Positions 8,369-16,417 are shown, counted from the first letter of the stretch. The stretch: 64,000 nucleotides of DNA from Streptomyces sp. IMTB 2501 (GCF_001953885.1 NZ_MQUS01000001.1:124001-188000), one strand, 5' to 3'. Numbers and translations are program-made. Notes: generated by a model from the sequence alone, not told the origin.

Positions 8369-8601
8369 GCCGCTCAACACTCCAGGTCGGCATGTGGGTT
8401 GAGTATCGGACCCGGTACAGCCGCAGCCGATCGCGCGGCGTGGTCATTGGGGTTGTGTACGGCGAACCCAAGATGAAGCGCGACAACATCACGCACCTAG
8501 TCATTCAGGACTGGTACTCGGCCAGCAGGGGCGAACCGCCGCACTTGATCACTTCCCCCGACATCATCCCGATTGCCGACGCTCGAAAGCCCAGGAGCTA
8601 A
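8350..8601 (+). CDS. Hypothetical small basic protein (83 aa)
   Basis: ATG 8350 has a GAGG about nine bases upstream; ATG 8362 is the alternative. An Arg/Ser-rich segment (RTRYSRSRSRGVV) is followed by beta-strand-like sequence. The frame overlaps the end of the upstream gene by 19 bases. Function unknown. Confidence 0.5.
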   Translation: MVVGMVSRSTLQVGMWVEYRTRYSRSRSRGVVIGVVYGEPKMKRDNITHLVIQDWYSASRGEPPHLITSPDIIPIADARKPRS

Positions 8602-8605
8602 CCCC

Positions 8606-9139
8606 ATGCACCAGATCTACGCCGCGTGCCTCGCGTCCTACAACAACGGCATGTTGCACGGCGAATGGATTGACGCCACGCAAGACCCGGACTCGATCAA
8701 CCGTGAGATCCAGCTCATGTTGGAAGCGTCCCCGATACCTGGCGCGGAAGAGTTCGCGATCCACGATTACGAGGACTTTGGCGGTATCCAGCTCGGAGAG
8801 TACGAGTCGATTGATGACCTCCACTTGATCGCGCTGGCACTGGACGACTTCCCGGCCGTGGTGGTGGCGCACTTCCACGGAGAGGTGAGCGTGGAAGAGC
8901 TGTACGAGACGTGCGAAGACCGGTTCATCGGGACGGTGGAGGAAGAGATAGGCCCGGAGGAGAACGCATACGCCGCGTACATCTTGGAGCAGGAAGACCA
9001 CTACTGGGAGCGTCTGCCGAAGGAGTACCAGAGTCACATGCGAGCCATCGCGGTAAGCGAGGCCCAAGACCGGCTGCTCTCCGGCGAATTGGCCCTCTAC
9101 GAGGGCCGGGGTACCTGGCACTTCGTACGCAACTACTGA
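8606..9139 (+). CDS. ardA: Antirestriction protein ArdA
   Basis: ArdA proteins mimic B-form DNA and block type I restriction-modification enzymes. The signature is clear: IYAACLASYNNGMLHGEW at the start, then INREIQLMLEASP, the EEFAIHDYEDFGG block, an IDDLHLIALAL helix, and a very acidic composition with IGTVEEEIGPEE. At 177 aa it is the usual size. ATG 8606 is preceded by AGGAG eight bases away. Expression early after infection would protect incoming phage DNA. It is followed by a motif hairpin. Confidence 0.88.
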   Translation: MHQIYAACLASYNNGMLHGEWIDATQDPDSINREIQLMLEASPIPGAEEFAIHDYEDFGGIQLGEYESIDDLHLIALALDDFPAVVVAHFHGEVSVEELYETCEDRFIGTVEEEIGPEENAYAAYILEQEDHYWERLPKEYQSHMRAIAVSEAQDRLLSGELALYEGRGTWHFVRNY

Positions 9140-9157
9140 CGCTTAGCGGCTGGATAT

Positions 9158-9187
9158 CAGGGGCTCAAGTTGGGATGTGAGCCCCTG
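9158..9187 (+). promoter_or_regulatory. 15-bp motif in a 10-bp hairpin
   Basis: AAGTTGGGATGTGAG at 9167-9181. CAGGGGCTCA pairs perfectly with TGAGCCCCTG, leaving AGTTGGGATG as the loop. It separates ardA from the gene at 9238. The 17 bases TCAAGTTGGGATGTGAG recur exactly at 58,889. Confidence 0.78.
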
Positions 9188-9237
9188 GTGTCGAGCTTCT
9201 AGGGCACGCCTAGAGCCGAGACAGGAAGGAACGACCG

Positions 9238-9540
9238 ATGTCCAGCGTGGAACACATCCGCTTCAAGCTCGATGACGGATCACGAGAAAGCCTCCACAGC
9301 GCGGTTGCAGCCGCTCGCCGGAACTGCACCGCCGACCAGGAGGCGGACGGCCTCTGGGACGCGTGGAAGGCCCTGGAAACAGCCGACCCTGACGGGTCGT
9401 TCGTCCTCACCGGCCGCGAACTGTACTGGGTGGGCAAGGCGAGCCGAGTGGAGTTCTGGCGCGACGCACAGACCATGCAGCGGGTCATGGGCCTGATTCA
9501 GCAGCAGTTCAACGCGTGGTCCATGGGGGCGGACAAGTGA
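9238..9540 (+). CDS. Hypothetical protein (100 aa)
   Basis: ATG 9238 follows AGGAAGGA. Soluble and predicted helical, no family recognised. Its stop overlaps the GTG of the next gene. Confidence 0.6.
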   Translation: MSSVEHIRFKLDDGSRESLHSAVAAARRNCTADQEADGLWDAWKALETADPDGSFVLTGRELYWVGKASRVEFWRDAQTMQRVMGLIQQQFNAWSMGADK

Positions 9541-9788
9541 GCCGCATCAAGGACTACATCGAGCTGGAGGACTCCGTGCTGGACGCGGCAGAGGACGCCG
9601 CCCACCACGAGGACGTGAAGACCCGACTGCGGGCGATACAGCACCTGTTCGAGGCGATCGGGGAGCACGTCAACCGCTCACGCTTCCACGACAAGCCGAA
9701 GGTCGTCGGCATCCTCGTGCGGCGGGCCGCTGAGACCTACGTGAACGCCAGGCGTGAGCTGCACGCGGACATGAGGACGGCCGCCTGA
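9537..9788 (+). CDS. Hypothetical helical protein (83 aa)
   Basis: GTG 9537 shares a GTGA overlap with the upstream stop, so it is probably coupled. The sequence (DYIELEDSVLDAAEDAAHHEDVKTR) is helical. No motif recognised. Confidence 0.55.
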   Translation: MSRIKDYIELEDSVLDAAEDAAHHEDVKTRLRAIQHLFEAIGEHVNRSRFHDKPKVVGILVRRAAETYVNARRELHADMRTAA

Positions 9789-10231
9789 TGTTCCCGCCGA
9801 TGATGTGCGACACCTGCTGTGTCCCGCTCGACCCGTACATGCCGTTCGCAACCGGGGTCGTCACCTACAAGCACCCGGCGTGGGTCGGGAAGGAGTGGGA
9901 CCACGACCCCGAGCCCGTACCCGTGGACCCCAGCCGGCTGAGGGGGGTCTGCGACTTCTGCTCCGCGGACCTGCCCACGACGGCCTTCGCAACCGTCAAA
10001 GCGATCGTGATGTTCGACGGCCCCTATACCCGTGTGTTCGCTGAGCCCTGGGCGTCCTGTGAGCGGTGCGCCGTGCACGTGCGGAACCGCTCGCCCCACC
10101 TCCTCATAGATCGGGCGGTCCTGGTACTGCCCGGTGACCTCAACCGCCCGCAGCGTCGAGCAAGGCGCAAGGAAATCAAGGCACTTCACATGAAGTTCTT
10201 CGCAGCACAGCCCTACGAGGTGCACCAATGA
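9788..10231 (+). CDS. Hypothetical zinc-binding protein (147 aa)
   Basis: ATG 9788 overlaps the preceding stop. Three Cys pairs (CDTCC near residue 7, CDFC near 55, CERC near 90) suggest a multi-zinc fold. The C-terminus is basic (RPQRRARRKEIK). Function unknown. Confidence 0.6.
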   Translation: MFPPMMCDTCCVPLDPYMPFATGVVTYKHPAWVGKEWDHDPEPVPVDPSRLRGVCDFCSADLPTTAFATVKAIVMFDGPYTRVFAEPWASCERCAVHVRNRSPHLLIDRAVLVLPGDLNRPQRRARRKEIKALHMKFFAAQPYEVHQ

Positions 10232-10377
10232 TGACCACCAACAGGCGCCCCCGACTCTGCCTGTCGTCCGATGACATCGCAGCCATCTGCGAAGTGCTCG
10301 ACATGCAGGGCGACGAGTTGGTGTACGTCCTGGACGACGGCCAGGAGATCGTTCTTACCCCCGTGGAGTGTGACTGA
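10228..10377 (+). CDS. Hypothetical small acidic protein (49 aa)
   Basis: Starts at ATG 10228, overlapping the upstream TGA, and reads MMTTNRRPRLCLSSDD... to a stop at 10375. The tight overlap and the next gene beginning one base after its stop support coding. Confidence 0.5.
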   Translation: MMTTNRRPRLCLSSDDIAAICEVLDMQGDELVYVLDDGQEIVLTPVECD

Positions 10378-10378
10378 C

Positions 10379-10585
10379 GTGGACGACCTGACCCGTTGGC
10401 ACGTTGAGTTCCGTCTGAAGGGCGAGGACACGCCAATATCCCGCCCCTGCATCCTCGAAGAGGGGCGGAACCCGCTTGAAGACTTCCCCCGGATGATTGC
10501 AGTTGCCTACACGGGCACGGCCAGCCGGGCGGATGAAGTGCAGGTCATCGCAATACGGAGGGCGACGCCCAGCCGATCGGCTTAG
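10379..10585 (+). CDS. Hypothetical protein (68 aa)
   Basis: GTG 10379 directly follows the previous gene; reads VDDLTRWHVEFRLKG. It ends before a strong terminator and looks like the last gene of this small-gene run. Function unknown. Confidence 0.5.
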   Translation: MDDLTRWHVEFRLKGEDTPISRPCILEEGRNPLEDFPRMIAVAYTGTASRADEVQVIAIRRATPSRSA

Positions 10586-10601
10586 TCGGTTCTCGTTGTT
10601 C

Positions 10602-10626
10602 AAGGCCGGGATCATTCCCGGCCTTT
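10602..10626 (+). terminator. Rho-independent terminator
   Basis: AAGGCCGGG-atcatt-CCCGGCCTTTG, a clean 7-bp G/C stem with a T-rich tail. Confidence 0.75.
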
Positions 10627-10653
10627 GTTGTATCCACGAAAGGAACACTGAGG

Positions 10654-10932
10654 GTGTTTGACAAGTTCTGGGACCTGATCGACGCGCAGCTCAAGGAGCT
10701 TGAGGGCGCCAAAGGGGCGGACGATGTGATTCGCATCTTGGCAAGTGAATCTTGCGTGGGCGATGGGTTCTTCGCGGGGTCCGGAGGCGATGGAACCGTG
10801 TACGACTCCCTGCTCACGGCCGGATGGTCGTTCCTGTGGTCAGAGGCGGACTACTACTACGCGATGAGGGCGCCGGACGGTTCGGCGATCACCTACATAG
10901 AGGGCGACATCTACCGAGGGAACCGACGCTGA
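10654..10932 (+). CDS. Hypothetical protein (92 aa)
   Basis: GTG 10654 follows a GAAAGGAA ribosome site. It resembles a compact globular protein with aromatic strands (EADYYYAMRAPDG). No known function; isolated between two terminators. Confidence 0.55.
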   Translation: MFDKFWDLIDAQLKELEGAKGADDVIRILASESCVGDGFFAGSGGDGTVYDSLLTAGWSFLWSEADYYYAMRAPDGSAITYIEGDIYRGNRR

Positions 10933-10966
10933 ACACGTTCACTCACTAGCCCGTTGGGCTTTGGTC

Positions 10967-10992
10967 AGGCCCCGACTCCGGTCGGGGCCTTT
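10967..10992 (+). terminator. Rho-independent terminator upstream of lsr2
   Basis: AGGCCCCGAC-tccg-GTCGGGGCCTTTT, a 10-bp perfect stem with a T tail. Confidence 0.85.
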
Positions 10993-11043
10993 TCCATGGC
11001 CGGTCGGTCATCCCAACCCACCTATGAAGAGGAGCAGTTAGTC

Positions 11044-11772
11044 ATGGCTACCAAGGTTCTCATTGTCAACGTTGACGACCTGGACGGCACGGAGAGCGCC
11101 GAGCCCGGCATTATCCAGACCATCACCTTCGGGCTCGACGGAGCCTCGTTCGAGATCGACCTGACCGGAGAGAACGAGGCGGAGCTTCGCACGCTCCTGG
11201 CCCCGTACGTGGCTGCCGGACGGAAGGCTCAAGGCGAGGCCGGCCGCCCCGCCCAGCGGTCGGCGGCCCGCAGCGGAATCACCCTCGACACCAAAACGGT
11301 GAGGGCTTGGGCGCGGGAAAACGGCTACGAGGTCAACGACCGTGGCCGCATCCCGGTCGAGATCCAGGAGGCGTACCGCCAGGCGGTCATGAACGGCTCG
11401 ACGGTCACCACGCCTGCCACTCCTGCCACGATTTCGCAGTCTGACGTCATCGAGAGCGAAGAAGAGGCAGCCAAGCACTACGAGGAGCTGCCCGTCCCCA
11501 AGGGGCGCGAGAAGAACTGGCACAAGCGCGAGGGCTCGGGCTGCGAGCGCACGGCACGCATCGAGGAGATGACGCTCCTTGAGCGAGTCCACACGTTGAC
11601 GGACTTCAACCTGAACGTGCTGGGCCAGATGGCAGGCGACCGCCCCACGGGCAAGGGCGGAAAGATCAAGGGACTCGGCACCTCGGGTACGCGGCTCCGG
11701 AACTTCGAGTTCATCGACGACGACCACGAGATCACTGCGTTCGGCCGGTACGCCTACGCGGTGCGCGGCTGA
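11044..11772 (+). CDS. lsr2: Lsr2-family nucleoid protein with C-terminal extension
   Basis: Lsr2 is the actinobacterial H-NS analogue; it silences AT-rich foreign DNA. Residues 1-60 match the oligomerisation domain (VDDLDGTESAEP...ITFGLDGASFEIDL). Residues 85-118 match the DNA-binding domain (VRAWARENGYEV then DRGRIP, the AT-hook-like loop). Ordinary Lsr2 is about 110 aa; this one is 242 aa, with an extra region of about 120 residues (EEEAAKHYEELPVPKGREK...) that I do not recognise. Start ATG 11044 has GAGGAG upstream. Phage copies are thought to modulate host or phage silencing. Confidence 0.85.
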   Translation: MATKVLIVNVDDLDGTESAEPGIIQTITFGLDGASFEIDLTGENEAELRTLLAPYVAAGRKAQGEAGRPAQRSAARSGITLDTKTVRAWARENGYEVNDRGRIPVEIQEAYRQAVMNGSTVTTPATPATISQSDVIESEEEAAKHYEELPVPKGREKNWHKREGSGCERTARIEEMTLLERVHTLTDFNLNVLGQMAGDRPTGKGGKIKGLGTSGTRLRNFEFIDDDHEITAFGRYAYAVRG

Positions 11773-11803
11773 CCACAAACGCAAAACCGATCAGCTCTGT
11801 TGA

Positions 11804-11823
11804 GGGGCCGCTACGGCGGCCCC
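11804..11823 (+). terminator. Terminator after lsr2
   Basis: GGGGCCG-ctacgg-CGGCCCC followed by TTCTTC. Confidence 0.65.
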
Positions 11824-11856
11824 TTCTTCATGGCTCATCGGGCGAAAGGAACCACG

Positions 11857-12045
11857 ATGGCAAGGAAGATGATCGAGCAAATCACCTGCGACGCGTGCAC
11901 AGCCAAGGGCGAAACCGCCGAGGGAGTCACGGAGCTGACGATCGGCTCGGACTCCTACGACCTGTGCCAGGAGCACGCCGACCGCTTCGCCGCGCACTTC
12001 GCGGAGCTGTTCACCACCAACACAGCCGAAGCCGTCGCGGCCTAG
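11857..12045 (+). CDS. Small treble-clef-like zinc protein (62 aa)
   Basis: ATG 11857 has AAAGGA upstream. ITCDAC near the start and LCQEH later give a CxxC...CxxH zinc site in the style of small actinobacterial/phage proteins often found beside Lsr2-like genes. Precedes the DUF3987-like gene by 21 bases; role unknown. Confidence 0.6.
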   Translation: MARKMIEQITCDACTAKGETAEGVTELTIGSDSYDLCQEHADRFAAHFAELFTTNTAEAVAA

Positions 12046-12066
12046 TCAAAGGAGAACGGTACAGCC

Positions 12067-13497
12067 ATGAATGATCAGTTCAAGACGATGCAGTACGGCC
12101 CCCTGGGCAAGGCGGTTATGGCAGCGATGCCACACACGGAGGCTGACCCCATTGGGGTGTACGCGGCCACACTGTCTCTGTGGTCGGCCGCCGTGAACGG
12201 TCAGGTGCTTCAGCCCAACGGGCGGCCCACAGTGTTCTGGTCGGCCCTCGTGGGACGGTCCAAGATCGGGCGTAAGGGCTTCGCCCTGGCGACCGCTCGC
12301 GCGATCGTTGATCCATCCATCGGCGCCTTCCTTTCCACTAGGAGCCGTAAGGGAATCTCGTCCGGGCCGGCGCTTGTGACGACCTTGTTCGAGGTCGAGC
12401 AGGAGTCGCTTACCTCTGAGGACGGCCGGGACGGTCGAGTGATGGTCGCGGAAGACGAGTGGGCGTCCATCCTCAAGCGGGCGAATCGGGATGCCACCTA
12501 CCACGATCAGCTCATCAACGCATGGGATGGCGTGGCTGTCGCCAACACCACCAAGGGCAAGGGCGGCAAGCGCGAGGAACAGAGGATCGAGCGCCCACTC
12601 CTCGGCTACCACGCGCACATCCAGCCGGGCCGCTGGGCGCCGCTGGTAAAGCCGGAGGTTGCACTCGGCGGCGCCTTCAACCGCATCCCGCACTTCCTGG
12701 TGGAGAAGTCCAAGAACCTGCCCTCCGACATCAAGCGACCGCTCGACGCGGTGAAGGAGACCCCGGCACTGACCAAGGCGTACCGGTGGGCTCGGGAGAA
12801 GGCCAGGGAAATGGAGCTGTCGCCGGAGGCGGCCAAGGTGCACGATGCGTACCGGCTGGAGTTCGATGACCGGTGCGCGTCCTTGCCCGAGGAGGTGTCC
12901 TGCTTCATCGAGCGTGGGGACGAGAACCTTCTCCGCATCGCCTGTCTGCTGACGGCCGCGGAGCGTAAGACCGTGGTTCCGCTTCGGGCCTGGAAGGCCG
13001 CTCACGCCCTGATCGAGTACAGCATGGCGTGCACGGAGAAGCTGATCAACGAGGCTCAGGCCGGGACGGGCCGACAGATGAAGTCGGTGGAGCAGATCAT
13101 CCGAGAGGCGCTTCAGCGCTTCGGCGGAGAGGCGACCCGGACGCTCATCCTTCGGTCGCTCGGTACCCGAGGCAACGCCGACTCGCTGACGGCCGCCGTC
13201 GAGAAGATGCCGGATGTGGTGATGGAGCGGAAGGGTTCCGGAGCGAAGGGCGGCGCCCCCACGTTTGTGATCCGGTTCGTTGACCCTGCCAAAAACGACC
13301 AGGTGCAGGGCGAGCCCGAGCACCAGGAGGAGCCCGAGGAGCGGCCGAAGCTCGCCGTTGTCCCTACACAGAGGGAACGGCCGGCACCGCGGAAGCGGGC
13401 GGCCAGCACAGGTCCCAAGCGGCCGACTGCCAAGAAGACGGCTCTTGCGAGGAAAAAGGAAGAGACGCCCAAGAACCCGATGGCTGACCTGCTGTGA
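12067..13497 (+). CDS. DUF3987-like ATPase/helicase-related protein
   Basis: 476 aa. A variant P-loop, LVGRSKIGRKGFAL near residue 60, fits the GRKG form seen in DUF3987 and primase-associated helicase-like proteins. MVAEDEWASIL near 125 could be the Walker B acidic motif, and an arginine-rich region around 160-190 could hold an arginine finger. The C-terminal 100 residues are Lys/Arg/Pro-rich (PAPRKRAASTGPKRPTAKK) and probably unstructured DNA-binding sequence. It may act in phage replication or plasmid-like maintenance; the exact activity is not determined. Confidence 0.6.
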   Translation: MNDQFKTMQYGPLGKAVMAAMPHTEADPIGVYAATLSLWSAAVNGQVLQPNGRPTVFWSALVGRSKIGRKGFALATARAIVDPSIGAFLSTRSRKGISSGPALVTTLFEVEQESLTSEDGRDGRVMVAEDEWASILKRANRDATYHDQLINAWDGVAVANTTKGKGGKREEQRIERPLLGYHAHIQPGRWAPLVKPEVALGGAFNRIPHFLVEKSKNLPSDIKRPLDAVKETPALTKAYRWAREKAREMELSPEAAKVHDAYRLEFDDRCASLPEEVSCFIERGDENLLRIACLLTAAERKTVVPLRAWKAAHALIEYSMACTEKLINEAQAGTGRQMKSVEQIIREALQRFGGEATRTLILRSLGTRGNADSLTAAVEKMPDVVMERKGSGAKGGAPTFVIRFVDPAKNDQVQGEPEHQEEPEERPKLAVVPTQRERPAPRKRAASTGPKRPTAKKTALARKKEETPKNPMADLL

Positions 13498-13616
13498 ACC
13501 CGGGTCAGATGCCCCAGAGGCGACCCAACCGCATCGTGCGGGGGCGGTACGCGGCCCTGGCGCGACGCTGGGCCCCAGGCGTTTGGATCAACATGGATGA
13601 GGTGGAGGAAGGCTGA
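13494..13616 (+). CDS. Hypothetical basic microprotein (40 aa)
   Basis: GTG 13494 overlaps the upstream stop (GTGA) and its own TGA overlaps the next ATG. Basic (MPQRRPNRIVRGRYAALARR). The two overlaps suggest it is translated within the operon, but it is too short to assign. Confidence 0.45.
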   Translation: MNPGQMPQRRPNRIVRGRYAALARRWAPGVWINMDEVEEG

Positions 13617-13813
13617 TGCTGGACACACAGTTGAGGCAGATTCTGACCGAGGCCGGGTCGGATGGAGTCACCTGGTCGTTCGTGCTCCGGCAGCTCGGGG
13701 CGCGGTCGGCGGACGTTGAAGCCGCAGCAGCGCGTATCGGAGCCTTGGTCGAAACCAAGCGAACGGGCAAGGCTGGTCCTCCGGTCAAGATCGTGAAGCA
13801 CTTCAAGGACTAA
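13616..13813 (+). CDS. Hypothetical winged-helix-like protein (65 aa)
   Basis: ATG 13616 overlaps the preceding stop. LRQILTEAGSDGVTWSFVLRQLG...VETKRTGKAGPPVKIV looks like a minimal winged helix (helices, then a beta hairpin), by pattern only. Last gene of the rightward early block, followed by a strong terminator. Confidence 0.55.
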   Translation: MLDTQLRQILTEAGSDGVTWSFVLRQLGARSADVEAAAARIGALVETKRTGKAGPPVKIVKHFKD

Positions 13814-13824
13814 TGGATACACAA

Positions 13825-13862
13825 AGAGCCGGGGCCCCTCATGGGGCCCCGGCTCTTTTTTG
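13825..13862. terminator. Strong terminator between convergent operons
   Basis: AGAGCCGGGGCCCC-tcat-GGGGCCCCGGCTCT followed by TTTTTT: a 14-bp perfect stem. It separates the rightward early genes from the leftward late operon. A GTTAGTTCATTCATTC repeat lies 35 bases further (13,891). Confidence 0.9.
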
Positions 13863-13890
13863 TGCCCACATTGTACCAACCATTGTGCTG

Positions 13891-13908
13891 CGGTTAGTTC
13901 ATTCATTC
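13891..13908 (+). repeat. GTTAGTTCATTCATTC repeat
   Basis: Copy of the short repeat that follows several terminators in this prophage (others at 2324, 3043, 3117, 3819; inverted or partial at 4288, 15,543, 37,498, 43,568). Confidence 0.7.
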
Positions 13909-13922
13909 GCGGGCGTTCTCAT

Positions 13923-14195
13923 CTACTCCTTCACGGTCCCCACCGTGGCGGCGTGCTCTACCTCAAGGAGCGCAAGTCGTGCCTGCGCCACTTCGGCAGC
14001 CAGATCAGGGGCGGGCTCGGCAAGAGCCTCCGCAGTCTTCCTGTCCTCCATGCGCTGGGCGGCCTCGGCGCCACCGAGGAGCGCGATGGACAGGGGTATC
14101 AGGGTCACCCAGTCCACCTGGGGGACGAGGGCGACCAGGAGCGGAGTGAAGGCCGCCAGGACACCGAGGAAACGGACGATGTGGTTACGGAGCAA
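13923..14195 (-). CDS. Holin-like membrane protein (90 aa)
   Basis: Start taken at TTG 14195, which follows GGAGG six bases upstream and overlaps the endolysin end; ATG 14234 is an alternative. Two hydrophobic segments (VRFLGVLAAFTPLLVALVP and the WVTLIPLSIALLGG region) are followed by a charged helical tail, the usual layout of small phage holins. Holins form membrane holes that release endolysin. Last gene of the late operon. Confidence 0.7.
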   Translation of the reverse strand: MLRNHIVRFLGVLAAFTPLLVALVPQVDWVTLIPLSIALLGGAEAAQRMEDRKTAEALAEPAPDLAAEVAQARLALLEVEHAATVGTVKE

Positions 14196-15489
14196 GGTGC
14201 ACCTCCGGGGTAGGAATGATCTGCTGCGGTACAACCGGGATGTCGGTCGGCTTGGACTGCTCGGGCTGGACCGGTGCCGGAGGCTTGGTCTCCATCGGAG
14301 GCTTGGGCTTGGCCGGGGGCTCAGGCTTCTGGTCCGGAGTCGGAGGAGGGGTCGGCTTCGGCTTCACCACTTCCTTGATCTCCTTGAGTTCCTTCTTGAT
14401 GTCGCCGAGTTCCTTCTTGATGCCGTCGAGCTGGCCGCAGCACTCACAGTGCTTGCCGTGCTTCGACGGCTGCTCCACAACAGGCGCGATCCGCTTGGGA
14501 GTTACCGGCCGAAGGGTCGGCCGCGGAGTGCTCGTCGGAGCGGCCGGCCCCTTCACGGAGACGACCTGGCCCACGACGACGAGGTTCGGGTCCGCCTGGT
14601 GCTTGGGGTTCCACGCGAGGAGCTGCGCCAGAGAGATTCCGTGCCTGTGCGCGATGGCCCCAAGGGTGTCGCCCTTCTGCACGATGTACGTCGAGGAACC
14701 GCTCGGAGGCTTTGACGGCTCTGGCTCCGGCTTCGGTGTGGGCTTCTCGGGCGGGGGCTTCGGCTTTTCCGTCTGCTTGGGGACGTTGATCTCCTGGTCA
14801 GGGCGGATCACGTCTGGGTCCTTGATCTGGGGGTTGACCGCCAGGAGTGCGGCAAGGCTCACGCCCAGGAGCGCCGCGACGCCCGCGAGCGTCTGCCCCT
14901 TCTTGATCTTGTACTTATCTGCGCCCGACGAGTCGCCCGTGCTGCCGGTCGGGCCCGAAGCCTGCGTCGCGTAGGTGTAGCCGGGCTTGCCCTTCAGGGC
15001 AGGGTCCGCGGTGACGATGCCTTCGCTGTAGGCGGGTAGACCGTAGCCGTGGACGTAGTCGTCGCGCCGCCGCCGCTGCCGCCGCATGACGCCGTTGCCG
15101 TTGGCGTCGTTGGTGAGCGACGTGTTGCCTTCCACGGTGTAGATCCACGTCGAGTCGAATCCGACGCAGAGACCGGTGTGCGTGCTGCCCGACGTGCCGT
15201 AAATGACCTGGGCACCCACAGCAGGGTAGGCACTCCACCGGCCCTTGTTCTTGAACCACTGCATAGCGGTCCATACCGAGGCCGTACGGGGAAAGAGATC
15301 CACCACGCCGGCCTTCATCGCGACCCACGAAACCCACGTTGCGCACCAGGGCTGGTACTGCGACCACTCCAGGCCGGGAACCTCTGGGCTGTACTTCTGG
15401 TGGCCGGACGGCCGTTCACCGGGCGCTCGCTCGGCCCGGTAGCCGACTTCACCTGCGGCTATGGAAAGGACCTTCGAAACCTGACTCAT
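14185..15489 (-). CDS. lysA: Endolysin: CHAP-type amidase/peptidase with two LysM domains
   Basis: 434 aa. The N-terminus (residues 1-150) is CHAP-like: YQPWCATWVSWVA gives the catalytic cysteine and STHTGLCVGF the histidine. Two LysM peptidoglycan-binding modules follow (YKIKKGQTLAGVAALLGVS at about 195, YIVQKGDTLGAIAHRHGIS at about 263), separated by Pro/Lys linkers. A CECC motif and a coiled-coil stretch (IKKELGDIKKELKEIKE) then lead into a Pro-rich tail. No signal peptide, so release depends on the holin. A terminator-like stem lies just upstream. Confidence 0.85.
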   Translation of the reverse strand: MSQVSKVLSIAAGEVGYRAERAPGERPSGHQKYSPEVPGLEWSQYQPWCATWVSWVAMKAGVVDLFPRTASVWTAMQWFKNKGRWSAYPAVGAQVIYGTSGSTHTGLCVGFDSTWIYTVEGNTSLTNDANGNGVMRRQRRRRDDYVHGYGLPAYSEGIVTADPALKGKPGYTYATQASGPTGSTGDSSGADKYKIKKGQTLAGVAALLGVSLAALLAVNPQIKDPDVIRPDQEINVPKQTEKPKPPPEKPTPKPEPEPSKPPSGSSTYIVQKGDTLGAIAHRHGISLAQLLAWNPKHQADPNLVVVGQVVSVKGPAAPTSTPRPTLRPVTPKRIAPVVEQPSKHGKHCECCGQLDGIKKELGDIKKELKEIKEVVKPKPTPPPTPDQKPEPPAKPKPPMETKPPAPVQPEQSKPTDIPVVPQQIIPTPEVHLAP

Positions 15490-15513
15490 GCTGCCCCCTT
15501 TCGGGCATGGAAA

Positions 15514-15539
15514 AGGGGCCGTCCAGTCGGACGGCCCCT
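15514..15539 (-). terminator. Hairpin between tail/holin genes and endolysin
   Basis: AGGGGCCGTCC-agtc-GGACGGCCCCT, an 11-bp perfect stem. On the transcribed strand it lies between the 15,574 gene and the endolysin, flanked by the AAAAGGGG side, so it can terminate or attenuate leftward transcripts. Confidence 0.7.
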
Positions 15540-15542
15540 GCG

Positions 15543-15575
15543 TGAACTAACTGGTTGCAGACGGTTCGTTCATTC
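15543..15575. repeat. Inverted pair of the GTTAGTTCATTC repeat
   Basis: TGAACTAAC and, 11 bases later, GGTTCGTTCATTC: two copies in opposite orientation between the membrane protein and endolysin genes. Confidence 0.55.
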
Positions 15576-15852
15576 AGTGGTGGCGGAAGATGTTCAGTCG
15601 TTCGGGGTCGATGGTTGAGACCAGTTGCACCAGGCGCTTGTTCTCCTCCTCGATGCGTCCAAGGCGGTCCTTGATCTCGGTCAGGTCCTCCTGGAGGCGA
15701 TCAGCGCGAGCCTTCTGTGCTTCGGCTTCGGCCTTCCAGACCTCGGCCGTCTTGACTTCCCTGGCTGCCCGGACAACAACAAAGCCACCGACTACGGTGG
15801 CCAAGATTCCTGCGATCCCGAAGAGATTCAATATGAAGGTTGTGGTATTCAA
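15574..15852 (-). CDS. Membrane protein with coiled coil, second holin candidate (92 aa)
   Basis: One N-terminal transmembrane segment (LFGIAGILATVVGGFVVV, residues 10-27), then a long charged coiled coil (RADRLQEDLTEIKDRLGRIEEENK). Adjacent to the lysis genes, so a holin partner or anti-holin is likely. No cysteine pair typical of spanins is seen. Confidence 0.65.
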   Translation of the reverse strand: MNTTTFILNLFGIAGILATVVGGFVVVRAAREVKTAEVWKAEAEAQKARADRLQEDLTEIKDRLGRIEEENKRLVQLVSTIDPERLNIFRHH

Positions 15853-15862
15853 TGCGGCCTCA

Positions 15863-16417
15863 CTAACTGGTCGCGTCGGGGGCTATGAGGACCGCGGAGA
15901 GCGCGGAAAGCGACTCTTCAGGGTTGCCGGATTTGGCCTTGGTCCATGTTCCTCCGTAGCCCAGGATTGATGCCCGCAGGGTTTGATTGGCGTTCAGGTA
16001 CATCAGGCCGGAGGTGTGGGCAGCCTGGTAGCTTCCCTTCACCTTGGTCGAGGTGAAGCCCTTCATGACGGTCGTAGCCGAAGATCCCTCTGCGGTTCCC
16101 ACCTGGACGAGCAGCGTTCCCGTATTGGTGAGTCCATCCCAGTTCGCTGGGGTGGTCAACGTGGCTGTGCAGGTTACCCAGTAGAGGCCGGGCACCGGGG
16201 GCTTGAAGTCAATCCGGTCCTTGCTCGTGAACCCGCCCGTGGGGGTGTACTGCCTCCAAGCGATCGGCGCTTCAGCAGTCACGTTGTCGTTGGTCATGCC
16301 GACCGCCCGGAAAGCCGGGGGGTTGGCCAGCACCTGAATAGGAGCGTAAGAAGCCCGGTTCAGTGTGGCTGCGTCAACCTTCTGGCGACTAGCCCACTTC
16401 TCATCCACCGCTGCCAT
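15863..16417 (-). CDS. Minor tail protein with C1q-like domain (184 aa)
   Basis: Starts MAAVDEKWASRQ at ATG 16417, overlapping the end of the upstream gene by 17 bases. The body resembles C1q/TNF-like jelly rolls used in phage tail fibres (RIDFKPPVPGLYWVTCTATL), as in the neighbouring gene. It probably binds the cell surface. Confidence 0.65.
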   Translation of the reverse strand: MAAVDEKWASRQKVDAATLNRASYAPIQVLANPPAFRAVGMTNDNVTAEAPIAWRQYTPTGGFTSKDRIDFKPPVPGLYWVTCTATLTTPANWDGLTNTGTLLVQVGTAEGSSATTVMKGFTSTKVKGSYQAAHTSGLMYLNANQTLRASILGYGGTWTKAKSGNPEESLSALSAVLIAPDATS

